Made by a program: the position numbers and the translations under genes
Source: Nannocystis bainbridge
Lineage (GTDB): Bacteria; Myxococcota_A; Polyangia; Nannocystales; Nannocystaceae
Length of the DNA: 64,000 nucleotides
Direction: 5' to 3'
Assembly (NCBI RefSeq): GCF_028368995.1
Contig: NZ_JAQNDL010000005.1
Location: forward strand, 656,619 to 720,618
The notes under the pieces: generated by a model
What the model was told of the DNA's origin: nothing
Seen by the model: only the letters and a program-made list of their open reading frames with translations
The model's database searches: none
In this document: in pieces, positions 46,410-55,966 of the stretch
How the letters are laid out: every line of letters starts with the position of its first letter
Position numbering within the stretch: the stretch's first letter is position 1

Positions 46410-46837
46410 GCGACCTCCGTGGCGGCCGCCGAGACGCGCGGGGCCGGGCTACGAGGGGTCGCTACGCAGCGACCGGCGGCAGGGGGAGGTTTTGCGGACG
46501 ATGCACCCGGAGGTTCCAATGTGGCTTCTCGGGACGGAACCATAGCCACTTCGTCGCCGGGGGAAAGTAAAAATTTCGCGTCGCCCGCCCGAGGGCGCGA
46601 GACCGCGGACCGCGGGCCGGCGCCGCGGCGAGTCCCCGGCCGGTGTGAACTGTTGCGCGCAGGCGCGGACGGACGCGCCGCTCCCGTGGGCGCGGGGGTG
46701 AATCCTGGCGTGCTCCGCAGTGCGAGTTCGCGCCGGCTGCCGTCATTGTCCACAGTCGCGAGCGGGCCCGGCGCTGCCGCCATTGCGTACAGCGTACCTT
46801 GCGATCGGCACGCCGTTCCGCGGCCGACAGCCAGCCG
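46410..46837. other. Intergenic stretch of about 430 bases, no supported gene
   Basis: GC-rich sequence upstream of the tandem ATP-grasp genes, presumably carrying their promoter. A short AT-richer patch (GTAAAAATTTCG near 46567) is the only departure in composition. No gene, RNA or family repeat recognised. Confidence 0.5.
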
Positions 46838-47203
46838 TCATTCCGGCGAGCGCCCGCAATAGCGATGGACCAGCCCGAGCAGCAGGTCGAGGTCGATCGG
46901 CTTGCGCACGAACCCGGCCACCCCGGCGGGCGCGGCCTTGGGGTGCGCCGCGGACATCACCACCACCGGCAGCGCGAGCAATCGGTCGTGGTGGCGCAGG
47001 CGGTCGACGACCTGCCAGCCGTCGAGCACCGGCATCATCAGGTCGAGCAAGATGAGGCACGGCTCACGGTCCTCGCCGTGAAGGTAGGCCAGGGCCTCCT
47101 CGCCGTTGGCGACCCCGTGGACCAGGTAGCCCTCGCCCCGCAGCAGGTCGGCCACGCCCTCGCGGATGTCGTCGTCGTCCTCCACCAGCAAGATCGGCAG
47201 CAT
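46838..47203 (-). CDS. Single-domain response regulator (CheY-like)
   Basis: A 121-residue stand-alone receiver: MLPILLVEDDDDIREG gives the acidic pocket, the phospho-acceptor Asp is in CLILLDLMMPVLDG, and VVVMSA and GFVRKPID supply the conserved Ser and Lys. It is complete, with no output domain. Start chosen at 47203, since a longer open frame upstream is Arg/Pro-rich and unlikely. It is divergent from the topoisomerase gene. Confidence 0.9.
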   Translation of the reverse strand: MLPILLVEDDDDIREGVADLLRGEGYLVHGVANGEEALAYLHGEDREPCLILLDLMMPVLDGWQVVDRLRHHDRLLALPVVVMSAAHPKAAPAGVAGFVRKPIDLDLLLGLVHRYCGRSPE

Positions 47204-47375
47204 CGATCTTACGATGGGAGCAATGAGCGGCCCCGACAAGCGCGGCCGAGGTCGCTGCGCATATTGCGAGCCATCCAGGCCCAGCGGGGCCGCGCAGGCC
47301 CACGCGGCGGGTTTTGGCCGGACCACGTCGCCGGGCCGGCGCGCGCCCGGCGATGGCCACACGATCGAAGGCACC

Positions 47376-48497
47376 ATGTCCCTCGATGCCGTGACTTGCG
47401 CCGACGACGCCGGACTCGTCTACGTGACCGACGCGAAGCCGGGGCTCCGTCGCCGCCGCGCCGGCACCGGCTTCGCCTACCGCGACGCCAAGGGTCGCCC
47501 GATCAAGGACGCCGAGGTGCTCGCGCGCATCCGCCGGCTGGCGATCCCGCCGGCCTGGACCGACGTGTGGATCTGCCCCGACCCGCGCGGCCACATCCAG
47601 GCGGTCGGCCGCGACGCTCGCGGGCGCAAGCAATACCGCTACCACCCGCGCTGGCGAGAGGTCCGCGACAGCACCAAGTACGAGCGCATGCTGGCGTTCG
47701 CGGCGGCGCTCCCGGCGATCCGCGCCCGCGTCGACCGCGACCTCCGCCGCCCCGCGCTCGACCGCGACAAGGTGCTGGCGACCGTGGTCCGCCTGCTCGA
47801 CACCACCCACATCCGCATCGGCAACCCCGAATACGCCAGCTCCAACGATTCGTACGGGCTGACGACCATGCGCGACCGCCACGTGAAGATCCACGGCCAG
47901 CACATCGAGTTCCGCTTCCGCGGCAAGTCCGGCAAGGAGCACCGGGTCGCCGTCGACGACGCCCGCCTGGCCAAGGTCGTCCGCAGCTGCCGCGACGTGC
48001 CGGGCCAGGACCTGTTCCAGTTCTACGACGACGCCGGCACCCACCACGCGATCGGCTCGGCCGACGTCAACGCCTACCTGCGCGCCTGCTCGGGCGACGA
48101 GTTCAGCGCCAAGGACTTCCGCACGTTCGCCGGCACGGTGCTGGCGGCCCACGAGCTGTGGCGGGCGCCGCGGCCGGAGCAGAAGGGCCGGCGCAAGCAG
48201 GCGGTGACGCGGGCGATCGAGCAGGTCGCCGGCTGCCTCGGCAACACGGTGACGGTGTGCCGCAAGTGTTACGTGCACCCCTCGGTGCTCGAGGCCTACG
48301 AGGACGGCGCGTCGCTGCCGACCTCGCTGCGCGGCCCGAAGGCCTACCAGGCGCTGCGGGCCGACGAGCGCCGCGCGGTCGCCCTGCTGCTCGAGCGCCA
48401 GCGGACCGCCGGCCAGCGCACGCTGTCGGCCCGCCTGGCGGCGTCGCTGAAGCAGCGCCAGTCGGCCCGCCACGCCGAGGTGCGCCAGGCGGCGTGA
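47376..48497 (+). CDS. DNA topoisomerase IB (poxvirus-type)
   Basis: A 373-residue type IB topoisomerase. N-terminal domain: TGFAYRDAKGRPIKDAEVLA and IPPAWTDVWICPDPRGHIQA, then YRYHPRWREVRDSTKYERML. Catalytic domain: IRIGNPEYASSNDSYGLTTM with an active-site Arg region, KEHRVAVDD, DFRTFAGTVLAA and the catalytic Tyr in VCRKCYVHPSV. It relaxes supercoils by making a 3'-phosphotyrosyl nick. The start MSLDAVTCA at 47376 fits the family; the open frame upstream is shadow-like. Its stop is followed within 30 bases by the 14-bp array. Confidence 0.92.
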   Translation: MSLDAVTCADDAGLVYVTDAKPGLRRRRAGTGFAYRDAKGRPIKDAEVLARIRRLAIPPAWTDVWICPDPRGHIQAVGRDARGRKQYRYHPRWREVRDSTKYERMLAFAAALPAIRARVDRDLRRPALDRDKVLATVVRLLDTTHIRIGNPEYASSNDSYGLTTMRDRHVKIHGQHIEFRFRGKSGKEHRVAVDDARLAKVVRSCRDVPGQDLFQFYDDAGTHHAIGSADVNAYLRACSGDEFSAKDFRTFAGTVLAAHELWRAPRPEQKGRRKQAVTRAIEQVAGCLGNTVTVCRKCYVHPSVLEAYEDGASLPTSLRGPKAYQALRADERRAVALLLERQRTAGQRTLSARLAASLKQRQSARHAEVRQAA

Positions 48498-48525
48498 GCG
48501 ATCCGCCCGTGACAAAGTTTGTTCG

Positions 48526-48617
48526 CATGTGCGATTGGACATGCGCTTGAGAGCATGACCTCCAAGACATGCTCGATGGGGCATGTCCCATCGATCATGT
48601 CCTTTCGGACATGCCCG
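48526..48617. repeat. 14-bp-period array, 6 units plus partial, between convergent genes
   Basis: CATG starts at 48526, 48540, 48554, 48568, 48582, 48596 and 48610, all exactly 14 bases apart. The best hairpin is CATGTCC (48596-48602), loop TTTC, GGACATG (48607-48613). It occupies most of the gap between the topoisomerase stop and the sensor-gene stop, so it probably acts as a shared terminator among other roles. Confidence 0.85.
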
Positions 48618-48651
48618 ATGCTCTCTGCCGACCCGGACCGCCGCGTCGGCC

Positions 48652-51600
48652 TCAGCGGGCCTTGCGGCGGACGCCGTCCTGCATGCAGGTCAGCAGCGCC
48701 TCGCGCAGGGTCGAGAGCGTGGCGATCCGGCCGAGCTCGACGCCGAGCGAGATGATCGACGAGGCGACGTCCGGGCGCACGCCGACGATGATCCCGCGGG
48801 CCCCGAGCAGCTGGACCGCGCGGACCAGGCCGAGGATGTGGTGGGCGGTGCCGGTGTCGACGACCTCGACGCCGGTGAGGTCGATGATGGCGAAGCGGGC
48901 GCGCAGGCGGCCGATCGCGTCGAGCAGCAGCTCCTGCATCCGCATCGCCTGCCCGGCGTCGATCGTGCCGAACAGCGGCATCAGCACCACGCCCTCCCAC
49001 ACCTCGATGATCGGCGTCGACAGCTGACGGATCGCCTCCTGCTGGGCGGCGATGATCTCGAGCTTGTCGCGCAGGCTGGCCTCGATGCGCTTGCGGGCGG
49101 TGGCGTCGAAGAAGAACCCGCGGCGCAGCGGCGAGTCGGCGCGGGCCTTGTGGGCGGCGCGGATGCTGTGCACCCACAGCTCCTCGCCGTCCTCGGCGCG
49201 CACGCGGAACTCGAGCTCGCGCCCTTCGCCGCCGGTGCTCGCCAGGTGCAGCGCCAGCGCCTCGCGGTCGCCCGCGTGGGTGATGCCGGCCAAAAACCCG
49301 GGGTCGCCGGTGAAGCGCTCGCTGGCGTGGCCGAGCAGCCCGGCCACCTGCGGGCCCACGTAGGTGAGGCGGCCGGCGGCGACGTCGACCTCCCACGGGA
49401 TCGCGCCGGCGCTCTCGACCAGCTGGCGCAGGCGGTCCTCGCTCTCGCGCAGGCCCTGCTCGACCAGCTTGCGCTCGCGGTTCTCGCGGGCCAGGTCGCC
49501 GTACAGCGACGACACCGCCAGCGAGATGGCCGCCTGCGACAGCAGCAGCTCGAGCACCGCCGTGCGCTGCGGGGTGAAGGCGCCGCTCATCCAGTTGTTC
49601 TCGAGGTAGAGCACGCCGACCAGCCCGCCCGAGCGCACGATCGGCACGCACAGCACGCTGCGCACCTGGCCGGCCGCGAGGTGCGGGTCGGCGGCGAACA
49701 GCGGGCTGCTGCGGGCGTCGGTCAGCAGCACCTGCTCGCGGGTGCGGCGGACGTACTGCACGATCGACAGCGCCAGCGCGTCGCCGCCGGCCTGCGGGCG
49801 CGCGGCCGGCAGCGCGACCTCGACGCCCTGATCGCCGGTGCGGGCGCTGGCGGCGACCACCAGCCGCTCGCGCTCGAGCAGCAGCAGGTGGCCGGTCTGG
49901 GCCCCGGCGTGCTCGAGCACGATGTGCATCAAGCTGCTCATCAGCTTGTCCTGCATCAGCTCGCCCGACAGCGCCTGCGTGGCCTTGACGACCGCGAGCG
50001 CGTCGACCGACAGCCACTGCGAGCCGGGCGGCGTCATCGGCCCCAGCTCGGGCACGCGCGTGGCGAGCTGGGTCAGCTTGGCCGTCGCGCCCCAGCGGGC
50101 GTAGAGGCTGCGCGCGCGCTCGAAGTAGGCGACCGCGGCGACGCCGAGGCCGAGCGCGCGGGCCAGCTCGCCGGCGCGCTCGCAAGCCATCGCCTCGACG
50201 GCGAGGAACGAGTCCTGCGCGGCCGCGCGGGCGGCCGCCTCGAGCCGCGGCAGGGCGTCGGCCGAGCGACCCTCGAGGCGCAGCAGCTCGGCCCCCAGCA
50301 GCTCGGCGCGGGCGCGGAAGTTGGCCGGGCAGCGGGCCGCGAGCCGCTCGCTCAGGGCCGCCTGCACGCGCACGCGCTCGAGCATCTCGGCCCGCCGCGC
50401 CGGCTCGCGGTCGGCCACCGCGGCGGCCACGAGGGCGCAGTAGAAGTCGCCGTCGGCGCCGAGGAAGGTGCCGAGCAGGCCGTTGCCCTTGGTCGCGGCG
50501 AACCGCTCGGCGGCCTGCAGCGCGCCGGGCAGGTCGCCGAGCAGGTAGAGCCGCTGCATGCGCAAGAAGTGGTGGGTACCGAGCGCGGAGCCGGCGATCT
50601 TGGGCCCGGGTTCGACCGCGTCGTCGGCGTCGACCCGGGCGCCGCGCAGCCGCGGCAGCTGGGCCAGCACGACCTCGACGGTCATGACCGCGATCTCGTG
50701 CTGCATCTGCACGTAGCTGCTGCGGTGGCGGGCCCACTGCTCCTCGACCTGGGCCAGCGCGTCGCCGCGGCACAGCAGCAGCGTGTCCTGGCCGAGCAGC
50801 GCGAACGCGCCGTAGGCCGAGAGGTCGCCGGCCTCGACGCCGGCCTGCTGCCCGGCGCGCAGGTGGGCCAGGATCTGCGGCAGCGGCTCGTGCCACGGGC
50901 CGGTGAACCAGCCGTAGATCGTGCGCACCTTGGCGTGCACGCCGGCGTCGGCGATGTGGTCGAGCCGGCGCAGGGTCATGCGCGCGATCCGCCCCGAGAG
51001 GTCGTGCTCGCCGAGCACGGTGACCAGCAGCAGCGCGAACGAGGCGTAACCGACCACCGAGTCGCGCGTCTCGCCGTGGACCAGCGACAGCTCGACGAGG
51101 CGGAGGATGATGATCGAGAACAGGACGATGTCGAGGTAGAAGCTCGACGGCAGCAGGCTGACCAGCACCTGCGCGGCGACCTTGCGCGCCGGGTCGGCGA
51201 CCGAGGTCGCGTGCTCGAGCGCCTCGATGTCGAGCACCGAGAAGCGGGCCACCGCGACCTCGATCATCGGTCCGAACGCGGCCAGGCGCGCCTCGGCGGT
51301 GGCCGGGATGTCGACGCCGAGCTCGCGCAGGGCCTTTTGCCCGACGTCGAGGCTCTCCTGCATGCGGCCGACCGAGTAGAACAGGCTGATCTGCAGCGTG
51401 AAGATCTCGGCCCGCTCGAGCGGCCCGCGGGCGCGCGACAGCGCCGCGGCGAACAGCTGCTCGGCCGCCTCGTTCTCGTTGCAGAGATAGGCGCACTCCG
51501 ACAGGTCGCGGTGGAGATCGAAGGTCAGCTGGAAGTGCGCGTCCCAGGTGTCGGCGGGCAAGAGGCCGAGCGCGGCCCGCAGGTACACGAGCGCCGAGGC

Positions 51601-53556
51601 GTAGGCGTTGGCCTGCTTGGCCCGCCGCCCGGCCTGCAGGTCGAGGCGCGCGAGGTCGAAGCGGGCCTGCGGATCGTCGATCAGCGCGGCCGCGGCGTTG
51701 AGGTGATTGACGACCGCGAACAGCCGCTCGGGCGCGACGTCGCTGCCGGGCGGGCCGCGCAGCTCGCGACCGATGCGCAGGTGCACGCCGGCCCGCTCGG
51801 CCTCGGGCGTGAGGCTGTAGGCGGCCTGCTGCACGCGATCGTGGGTGAACTTGAGCTGGCCGCCGCGCGCGACCACCAGCGCGTCGGTCAGCGCCGGCGC
51901 GAGGTCGGCCATCACCGCCGCCTCGTCGCGGCCCAGCAGCGCCGCCAGGGTCGTCGGCGCGATCTCGGCGCCGGCGCAGGCGAGCAGGCTGAGGGCCCGC
52001 TGGGTCGCCGCCGGCAGCCCGCGCAGCCGCTCGAGCATCAAGGCGACGATGTTGTCGGTGTAGCCCTGGGTCTCGATCGCCGCGAGGTCCCAGCGCCACA
52101 CGCCGGCCTCGGGGTCGAGGTAGAGCAGGCCCTCGGCCGCCAGCATGGTCAAGAACTGGCCGACGAAGAACGGGTTGCCGGCGGTCTTGGCGTGCAGCAG
52201 CCCGGCCAGCTGATCGGCCGCCTCGGGGCCGCAGCGCAGGGTGTCGGCCAGCAGCGTGGCCACGTGCTGCGCCGGCAACGGCGCGACCACGAGGTCCGAC
52301 ACGCGCACCCCGGCGCTCTGGATCTCGAGCAGCGCGGCGGTCCACGGGTGGGTCGGATCGATCTCGCCGTCGCGATAGGCGCACACGACCAGCACGTGCT
52401 GGACGTCGGGGTGGGTGAGGATGTGCTGCAGCAGGCGGATGCTGGCGGTGTCGGCCCACTGCAGGTCGTCGAGGAACAGGATCAGCGGGTGGTCGGGCTG
52501 GGCGAACACGCCGATGAACTGGCGCAGGACCCGGTTGAAGCGGTTCTGCGCCTCGAGCAGCGGCTGCGGCGGGACCGGCGGCTGCGGCCCGATCACGAGC
52601 TCGAGCTGCGGGATGATGTCGACGACCAACTGCCCGAGGTTGCCGAGCTCGGCCTGCAGGCGCTGGCGCCAGCTGGCCAGGTGCTCCTCGCTGGCGGCCA
52701 GCAGCTGGCGGGCCAGCTCGCCGAACGCCTTGACGAGGGTGGCGTACGGGATGTCGCGGTCGTACTGATCGAACTTGCCGGCCACGAACATGCCGGGCTG
52801 GGCGGCGTGGCGTCGCTCGAGCGCGTCGACCAGCGCCGACTTGCCGATGCCCGAGGGCCCGCGCACCAGCGCCAGCTCGGGCGCGCCGCGCTGGGCCACC
52901 CGCTCGCGCGCCCCCTCGAGCGCCTGCAGCTCGGCGTCGCGGCCGTAGAGGCGCTGGGAGATCCGCAGCTGCTCGGGCACGTCGCGCTGGCCGAGCGGGA
53001 ACCGCTGCTCGCCGTCACCGCGGGCCGCCGCGGCCAGCCAGCGCTCGAGGTCGGCGATCAGGCCCGCCGCGCTCTGGTAGCGCTCGTCGGCGGCCTTGGC
53101 CAGCAGCTTGAGGGCGATGTCCGCCAGCGGCGCCGGCACGTCCGGGCGCAGCTCGGCCGGCGCGCGTGGGGCCTGAGCCACGTGGGCGTGCGTCCATCCG
53201 AGCAGATCGACGGCGGTGAACGGCGGCGCGCCGGTCAGCAGGTGGTAGAGCAGCGCGCCGAGCGAATAGAGGTCGGAGCGGTGATCGGCGGCGTGCAGCG
53301 TCGGCTGCAGCAGCTCGGGCGCGGCGTAAGCGAGCTCGTCGGGCCGGTGCGCGGCCAGCCAGTCGGCGCCCTCGTCCGCGCCGTCGAGCCCGACCACGTC
53401 GTCGCCGACCAGCCGGATCCACCGCGGCGCGAGGTGGCGGTGGGCGTGGCCCTGGCGGTGCATGGCGTGCACCGCGGCGGTCAGGTTACGGAGCAGGACG
53501 GCAGAGCGCTCCGGGGCGAGCGGGCGAGCGACGAGCTCCTGCAGGGTCGTGGACAA
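48652..53556 (-). CDS. Giant signalling ATPase: degenerate kinase C-lobe - AAA - GAF - PAS - STAS
   Basis: A 1634-residue multidomain sensor. The first 185 residues are the C-lobe of a Ser/Thr kinase only: no glycine loop or catalytic Lys, and HRHLAPRWI replaces HRDLKPxN, so it is presumably a pseudokinase. Then a predicted ATPase with Walker A RGPSGIGKSAL and Walker B LILFLDDLQWAD, a long helical TPR-like middle, a GAF domain (VRSVLCVPIVRSGGLVGVLY), a PAS domain (GAIPWEVDVAAGRLTYVGPQ) and a C-terminal STAS domain of RsbR type (ARFAIIDLTGVEVVDTGTAHHI). The start TTG 53556 has GAAAGGA 6-7 bases upstream; ATG 53595 is an alternative. The STAS end suggests a stressosome-like output. Confidence 0.88.
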   Translation of the reverse strand: MSTTLQELVARPLAPERSAVLLRNLTAAVHAMHRQGHAHRHLAPRWIRLVGDDVVGLDGADEGADWLAAHRPDELAYAAPELLQPTLHAADHRSDLYSLGALLYHLLTGAPPFTAVDLLGWTHAHVAQAPRAPAELRPDVPAPLADIALKLLAKAADERYQSAAGLIADLERWLAAAARGDGEQRFPLGQRDVPEQLRISQRLYGRDAELQALEGARERVAQRGAPELALVRGPSGIGKSALVDALERRHAAQPGMFVAGKFDQYDRDIPYATLVKAFGELARQLLAASEEHLASWRQRLQAELGNLGQLVVDIIPQLELVIGPQPPVPPQPLLEAQNRFNRVLRQFIGVFAQPDHPLILFLDDLQWADTASIRLLQHILTHPDVQHVLVVCAYRDGEIDPTHPWTAALLEIQSAGVRVSDLVVAPLPAQHVATLLADTLRCGPEAADQLAGLLHAKTAGNPFFVGQFLTMLAAEGLLYLDPEAGVWRWDLAAIETQGYTDNIVALMLERLRGLPAATQRALSLLACAGAEIAPTTLAALLGRDEAAVMADLAPALTDALVVARGGQLKFTHDRVQQAAYSLTPEAERAGVHLRIGRELRGPPGSDVAPERLFAVVNHLNAAAALIDDPQARFDLARLDLQAGRRAKQANAYASALVYLRAALGLLPADTWDAHFQLTFDLHRDLSECAYLCNENEAAEQLFAAALSRARGPLERAEIFTLQISLFYSVGRMQESLDVGQKALRELGVDIPATAEARLAAFGPMIEVAVARFSVLDIEALEHATSVADPARKVAAQVLVSLLPSSFYLDIVLFSIIILRLVELSLVHGETRDSVVGYASFALLLVTVLGEHDLSGRIARMTLRRLDHIADAGVHAKVRTIYGWFTGPWHEPLPQILAHLRAGQQAGVEAGDLSAYGAFALLGQDTLLLCRGDALAQVEEQWARHRSSYVQMQHEIAVMTVEVVLAQLPRLRGARVDADDAVEPGPKIAGSALGTHHFLRMQRLYLLGDLPGALQAAERFAATKGNGLLGTFLGADGDFYCALVAAAVADREPARRAEMLERVRVQAALSERLAARCPANFRARAELLGAELLRLEGRSADALPRLEAAARAAAQDSFLAVEAMACERAGELARALGLGVAAVAYFERARSLYARWGATAKLTQLATRVPELGPMTPPGSQWLSVDALAVVKATQALSGELMQDKLMSSLMHIVLEHAGAQTGHLLLLERERLVVAASARTGDQGVEVALPAARPQAGGDALALSIVQYVRRTREQVLLTDARSSPLFAADPHLAAGQVRSVLCVPIVRSGGLVGVLYLENNWMSGAFTPQRTAVLELLLSQAAISLAVSSLYGDLARENRERKLVEQGLRESEDRLRQLVESAGAIPWEVDVAAGRLTYVGPQVAGLLGHASERFTGDPGFLAGITHAGDREALALHLASTGGEGRELEFRVRAEDGEELWVHSIRAAHKARADSPLRRGFFFDATARKRIEASLRDKLEIIAAQQEAIRQLSTPIIEVWEGVVLMPLFGTIDAGQAMRMQELLLDAIGRLRARFAIIDLTGVEVVDTGTAHHILGLVRAVQLLGARGIIVGVRPDVASSIISLGVELGRIATLSTLREALLTCMQDGVRRKAR

Positions 53557-53990
53557 GGACAATCCTTTCACGGGGGCGAACGCGGCCGCGATCATCGAAC
53601 AATTGCGGCGAGTCCGACAAGGGCCTCGCGGGCGCAAGAGCGCTCGGTCGTCACGAAATCGACGACGACGCGAGGCCGATGCGGCGAGCGCCGCTCGTGC
53701 GAGGATGTGTGCCTCGCCGCCGCGTGCTCGCGGCCCGCGACATTAAAGACGTGAATGCCCACACACCGGGGCCCGACCGGTGTTCGGCAGCCCCCGCTTC
53801 CAGCGGCGCCGGGCGTCGATTTCAGCAGTGACGGATCGCTCGCGCGTCGATCGCTCGCTCCAATGGCGCTCGCGCGGGCCGCGAGCGAGCGGCGAGCGAG
53901 CGAACCCTCGACGACGCCCGCGCCGCAGCGATCGCAGCGGCCGCGCGGCGCCTCACAGTGACCGCGGCGATCGGCGCCCCGTCCGCCGGC
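53557..53990. other. Intergenic stretch, about 430 bases, no supported gene
   Basis: Upstream of the sensor gene. It contains a run of GAGCGAGCG-type simple repeats (about 53850-53910) and a lower-GC spot near 53741 (ACATTAAAGACG). The missing kinase N-lobe of the downstream gene is not found here in any frame. Confidence 0.5.
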
Positions 53991-54521
53991 TCACTCGCCG
54001 GCGCCGCTCGCCGGCTCGCTCGTGTCGTCGCCGCGCAGCGCCACCGACTCGCCGGCGATGGTGGCCCCGCCCTCGAGGCACAGCATGCGCACGCGGCCGC
54101 TGGCGACCGGGCGCCCGTCGTCGTCGCGGATCTCGACGCCCCACACCTGCGTGCGCCGGCCGCGGCTCAGCGGGGTCGCGCGGGCCCGCAGCGTGCCGCC
54201 GCGGGTGCCGTGGAGGAACGAGGTCGCGTTCTCGAGGCCGACAGTCGCCTGCCCGCGCGCCATCGCCGACATCGCAGCGCCCGCGCTCGCCAGCGACTCG
54301 ACGATCGTCGCGTACACGCCCCCGTGGACCAGGCCGTACGGCTGCAGCAGCTGCGGCGTAACGGGCACCTCGGCCTCGACCGCGTCGGCGCTGACCGCCG
54401 TGTAGGCCAGGCCGATCAGGCGGTCGAACGCGCTGCGGTGGTCGTTGAAGATCGCCAGGACCGCGGCCGGATCGCTCCGTGCCGCGACCAGCGCTGCCAG
54501 GGCCCGGCCGGCGTCGGTCAT
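53991..54521 (-). CDS. PaaI-type hotdog thioesterase
   Basis: A 176-residue protein starting MTDAGRALAALVAARSDPAA. The hotdog core reads LLQPYGLVHGGVYATIVESL with the HGG motif and the helix Glu used by PaaI/YbgC-like thioesterases, followed by NATSFLHGTRGGTLRARATPL. Members hydrolyse acyl-CoA thioesters. The start is followed upstream by the seven-unit 14-bp array and then the GST gene on the same strand. A mirror copy lies at 60149-60679. Confidence 0.9.
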   Translation of the reverse strand: MTDAGRALAALVAARSDPAAVLAIFNDHRSAFDRLIGLAYTAVSADAVEAEVPVTPQLLQPYGLVHGGVYATIVESLASAGAAMSAMARGQATVGLENATSFLHGTRGGTLRARATPLSRGRRTQVWGVEIRDDDGRPVASGRVRMLCLEGGATIAGESVALRGDDTSEPASGAGE

Positions 54522-54597
54522 CCCCGCCACCCTACGCGCAGGGCCGGGCGCCGGCAAGGCCCCGGCGCGGTCCGCGTTCATTCCGCGGATCGGGCGC

Positions 54598-54695
54598 CAT
54601 GTCCTCGGAGACATGCCCCCATGAACATGCTCGAACAGACATGCTCTTTCGAACATGCTCACGCAGACATGCCCCTGCGGACATGCTCGCCAGGC
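54598..54695. repeat. 14-bp-period array, 7 units
   Basis: CATG starts at 54598, 54612, 54626, 54640, 54654, 54668 and 54682. The first five to seven bases are conserved (CATGYYC) while the following four vary (TCGG, CCAT, GAAC, TTTC, ACGC, CTGC). It lies between the GST stop and the thioesterase start, both on the minus strand. Mirror copy at 59975-60072. Confidence 0.88.
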
Positions 54696-54718
54696 AACCC
54701 CGCGGCGCGAGCGAGCGC

Positions 54719-55468
54719 TCAGCCGCGCGACAGCCCCGGGCGCGGCACGTCGGTGCCGAGGGTCTCGGCGCTGATCGGCGCGCCGATGGCGGCCAGGGCC
54801 TGGCGGTGCTGGGCCGGCGGGACCTTGAGCAGGGCGCGCTCGAACGCCTGCAGGCGGACGAAGCTCGGCAGGGCCCAGGTGCGCGCCGCCAGGCCGGCGA
54901 GGCGGGGCCACCGCTCGGGGTCAGGCTCGACGCGGGCGAGGGCGGCGTTGCGCAGGAAGCTGGCGACGGCGATGTCGGCGATCGACAGCTCGCCGCAGAA
55001 GAACCCGTCCGCGGGCGCCTGCGCCTCGAGGTAGTCGAACACCGGCGGCACGTCCTCGCGGATGGTCCTCTCGATCAGCGCGGTGTCGGGCGGCTGGTTG
55101 AACACGGCCGGGCGCACCACCACCTGGGCGAACAGGCGCCACAGCAGCACCTCGCCCATGCGCGTGTCGGCGAACTCCTCGAGCCAGCGCGCGCGGGCTC
55201 GCAGCGCCGGGGTGCGCGGCAGCAGCGGCGGCGCGGGGTGGACCTCTTCGAGGTACTCGCAGATGACGGTGGAGTCGGTGAGGGTCAGGTCGCCGTCGAC
55301 GAGCACGGGGATCCGCCGCAGCGGGCTGACGGCGGAGAAGCCGTCGCCGCCGAGGAAGGGGATGATCGGGTCGATGGTGTACGCGACGCCCTTGAGGTCG
55401 AGCGCGACCAGGACCTTGCGGACGTAGGGCGAGACGTAATTGCCGACGATGTGGACCGGACCGGGCAC
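54719..55468 (-). CDS. Glutathione S-transferase family protein
   Basis: A 249-residue GST. The thioredoxin-fold N-domain has YVSPYVRKVLVALDLKGVAY (Ser/Tyr active-site region), RRIPVLVDGDLTLTDSTVIC with the cis-Pro and the glutathione-binding D-S, and EYLEE. The C-terminal helical domain has FFCGELSIADIAVASFLRNA, the usual N-capping and hydrophobic staple region. The start is set at GTG 55468 (VPGPVHIVGNY), since the longer frame is Arg/Pro-rich. A solitary palindrome (55523-55538) lies just upstream. Mirror copy at 59202-59951. Confidence 0.9.
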   Translation of the reverse strand: MPGPVHIVGNYVSPYVRKVLVALDLKGVAYTIDPIIPFLGGDGFSAVSPLRRIPVLVDGDLTLTDSTVICEYLEEVHPAPPLLPRTPALRARARWLEEFADTRMGEVLLWRLFAQVVVRPAVFNQPPDTALIERTIREDVPPVFDYLEAQAPADGFFCGELSIADIAVASFLRNAALARVEPDPERWPRLAGLAARTWALPSFVRLQAFERALLKVPPAQHRQALAAIGAPISAETLGTDVPRPGLSRG

Positions 55469-55843
55469 CGGCCGACCAGACCACCGGGGCGCGGAGCTGT
55501 CAACGTCGGCCGGCGCGGGTACCTGTCCTGCGGGACAGATCGCAAGCGCCCGGCGCCTGGCGGCCCGCGCCGGCGTGGCAACCGGCAGCTTCGGCGTGAA
55601 AGCGCCAGTGGGTCGGCTCACGCGAGCGGCGCGCCCGCGACCGGGCGGCATCGGGGACGATGGGCCCGTGACCGCGAGCGACCCCCACCCTCCCACGTCG
55701 GCCCAGCTGCGCGCCGCGCTCGCCAGCCTGCAGACCGCCGAGCGCGTAGCGGGGGTTCATGCTCCGGAGTGTCGCAACGCCTCGAGACGGTGCGCGCCGT
55801 CCCGTCTCGGTCGCGCGAGGGCCCGCCCGCGTGCTCGACACAT
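55469..55843. other. Intergenic stretch upstream of GST gene
   Basis: Holds a CTGTCC-TGCG-GGACAG palindrome (55523-55538). A plus-strand frame beginning at a GTG near 55669 (VTASDPHPPTSAQLRAALAS) is somewhat protein-like for about 30 residues but then runs into Arg-rich sequence and the 14-bp array. Not called as a gene. Confidence 0.4.
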
Positions 55844-55903
55844 CATGTTCTATCGGACATGTCTTCAAGACCATGCCCTCTCGAACATGTTCTCCTCGCC
55901 ATG
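55844..55903. repeat. 14-bp-period array, 4 units plus partial
   Basis: CATG starts at 55844, 55858, 55872, 55886 and 55900. It follows the stop of the MYXO-CTERM protein gene (55967) in its transcription direction, so a terminator-like position. Mirror copy at 58767-58826. Confidence 0.85.
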
Positions 55904-55966
55904 AAGCTCTCGACGCGCTCGCGGGTCGCCCCGTCCTGAACAGCGCCGGCTCGACGCCCCCCCGGC

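Noticed and set aside
48583..53754. 1723-codon plus-strand open frame opposite the giant sensor gene
   Set aside because: Antisense shadow: no domain motifs, repeated Arg/Gln/His/Gly/Val composition; the other strand encodes recognisable domains.
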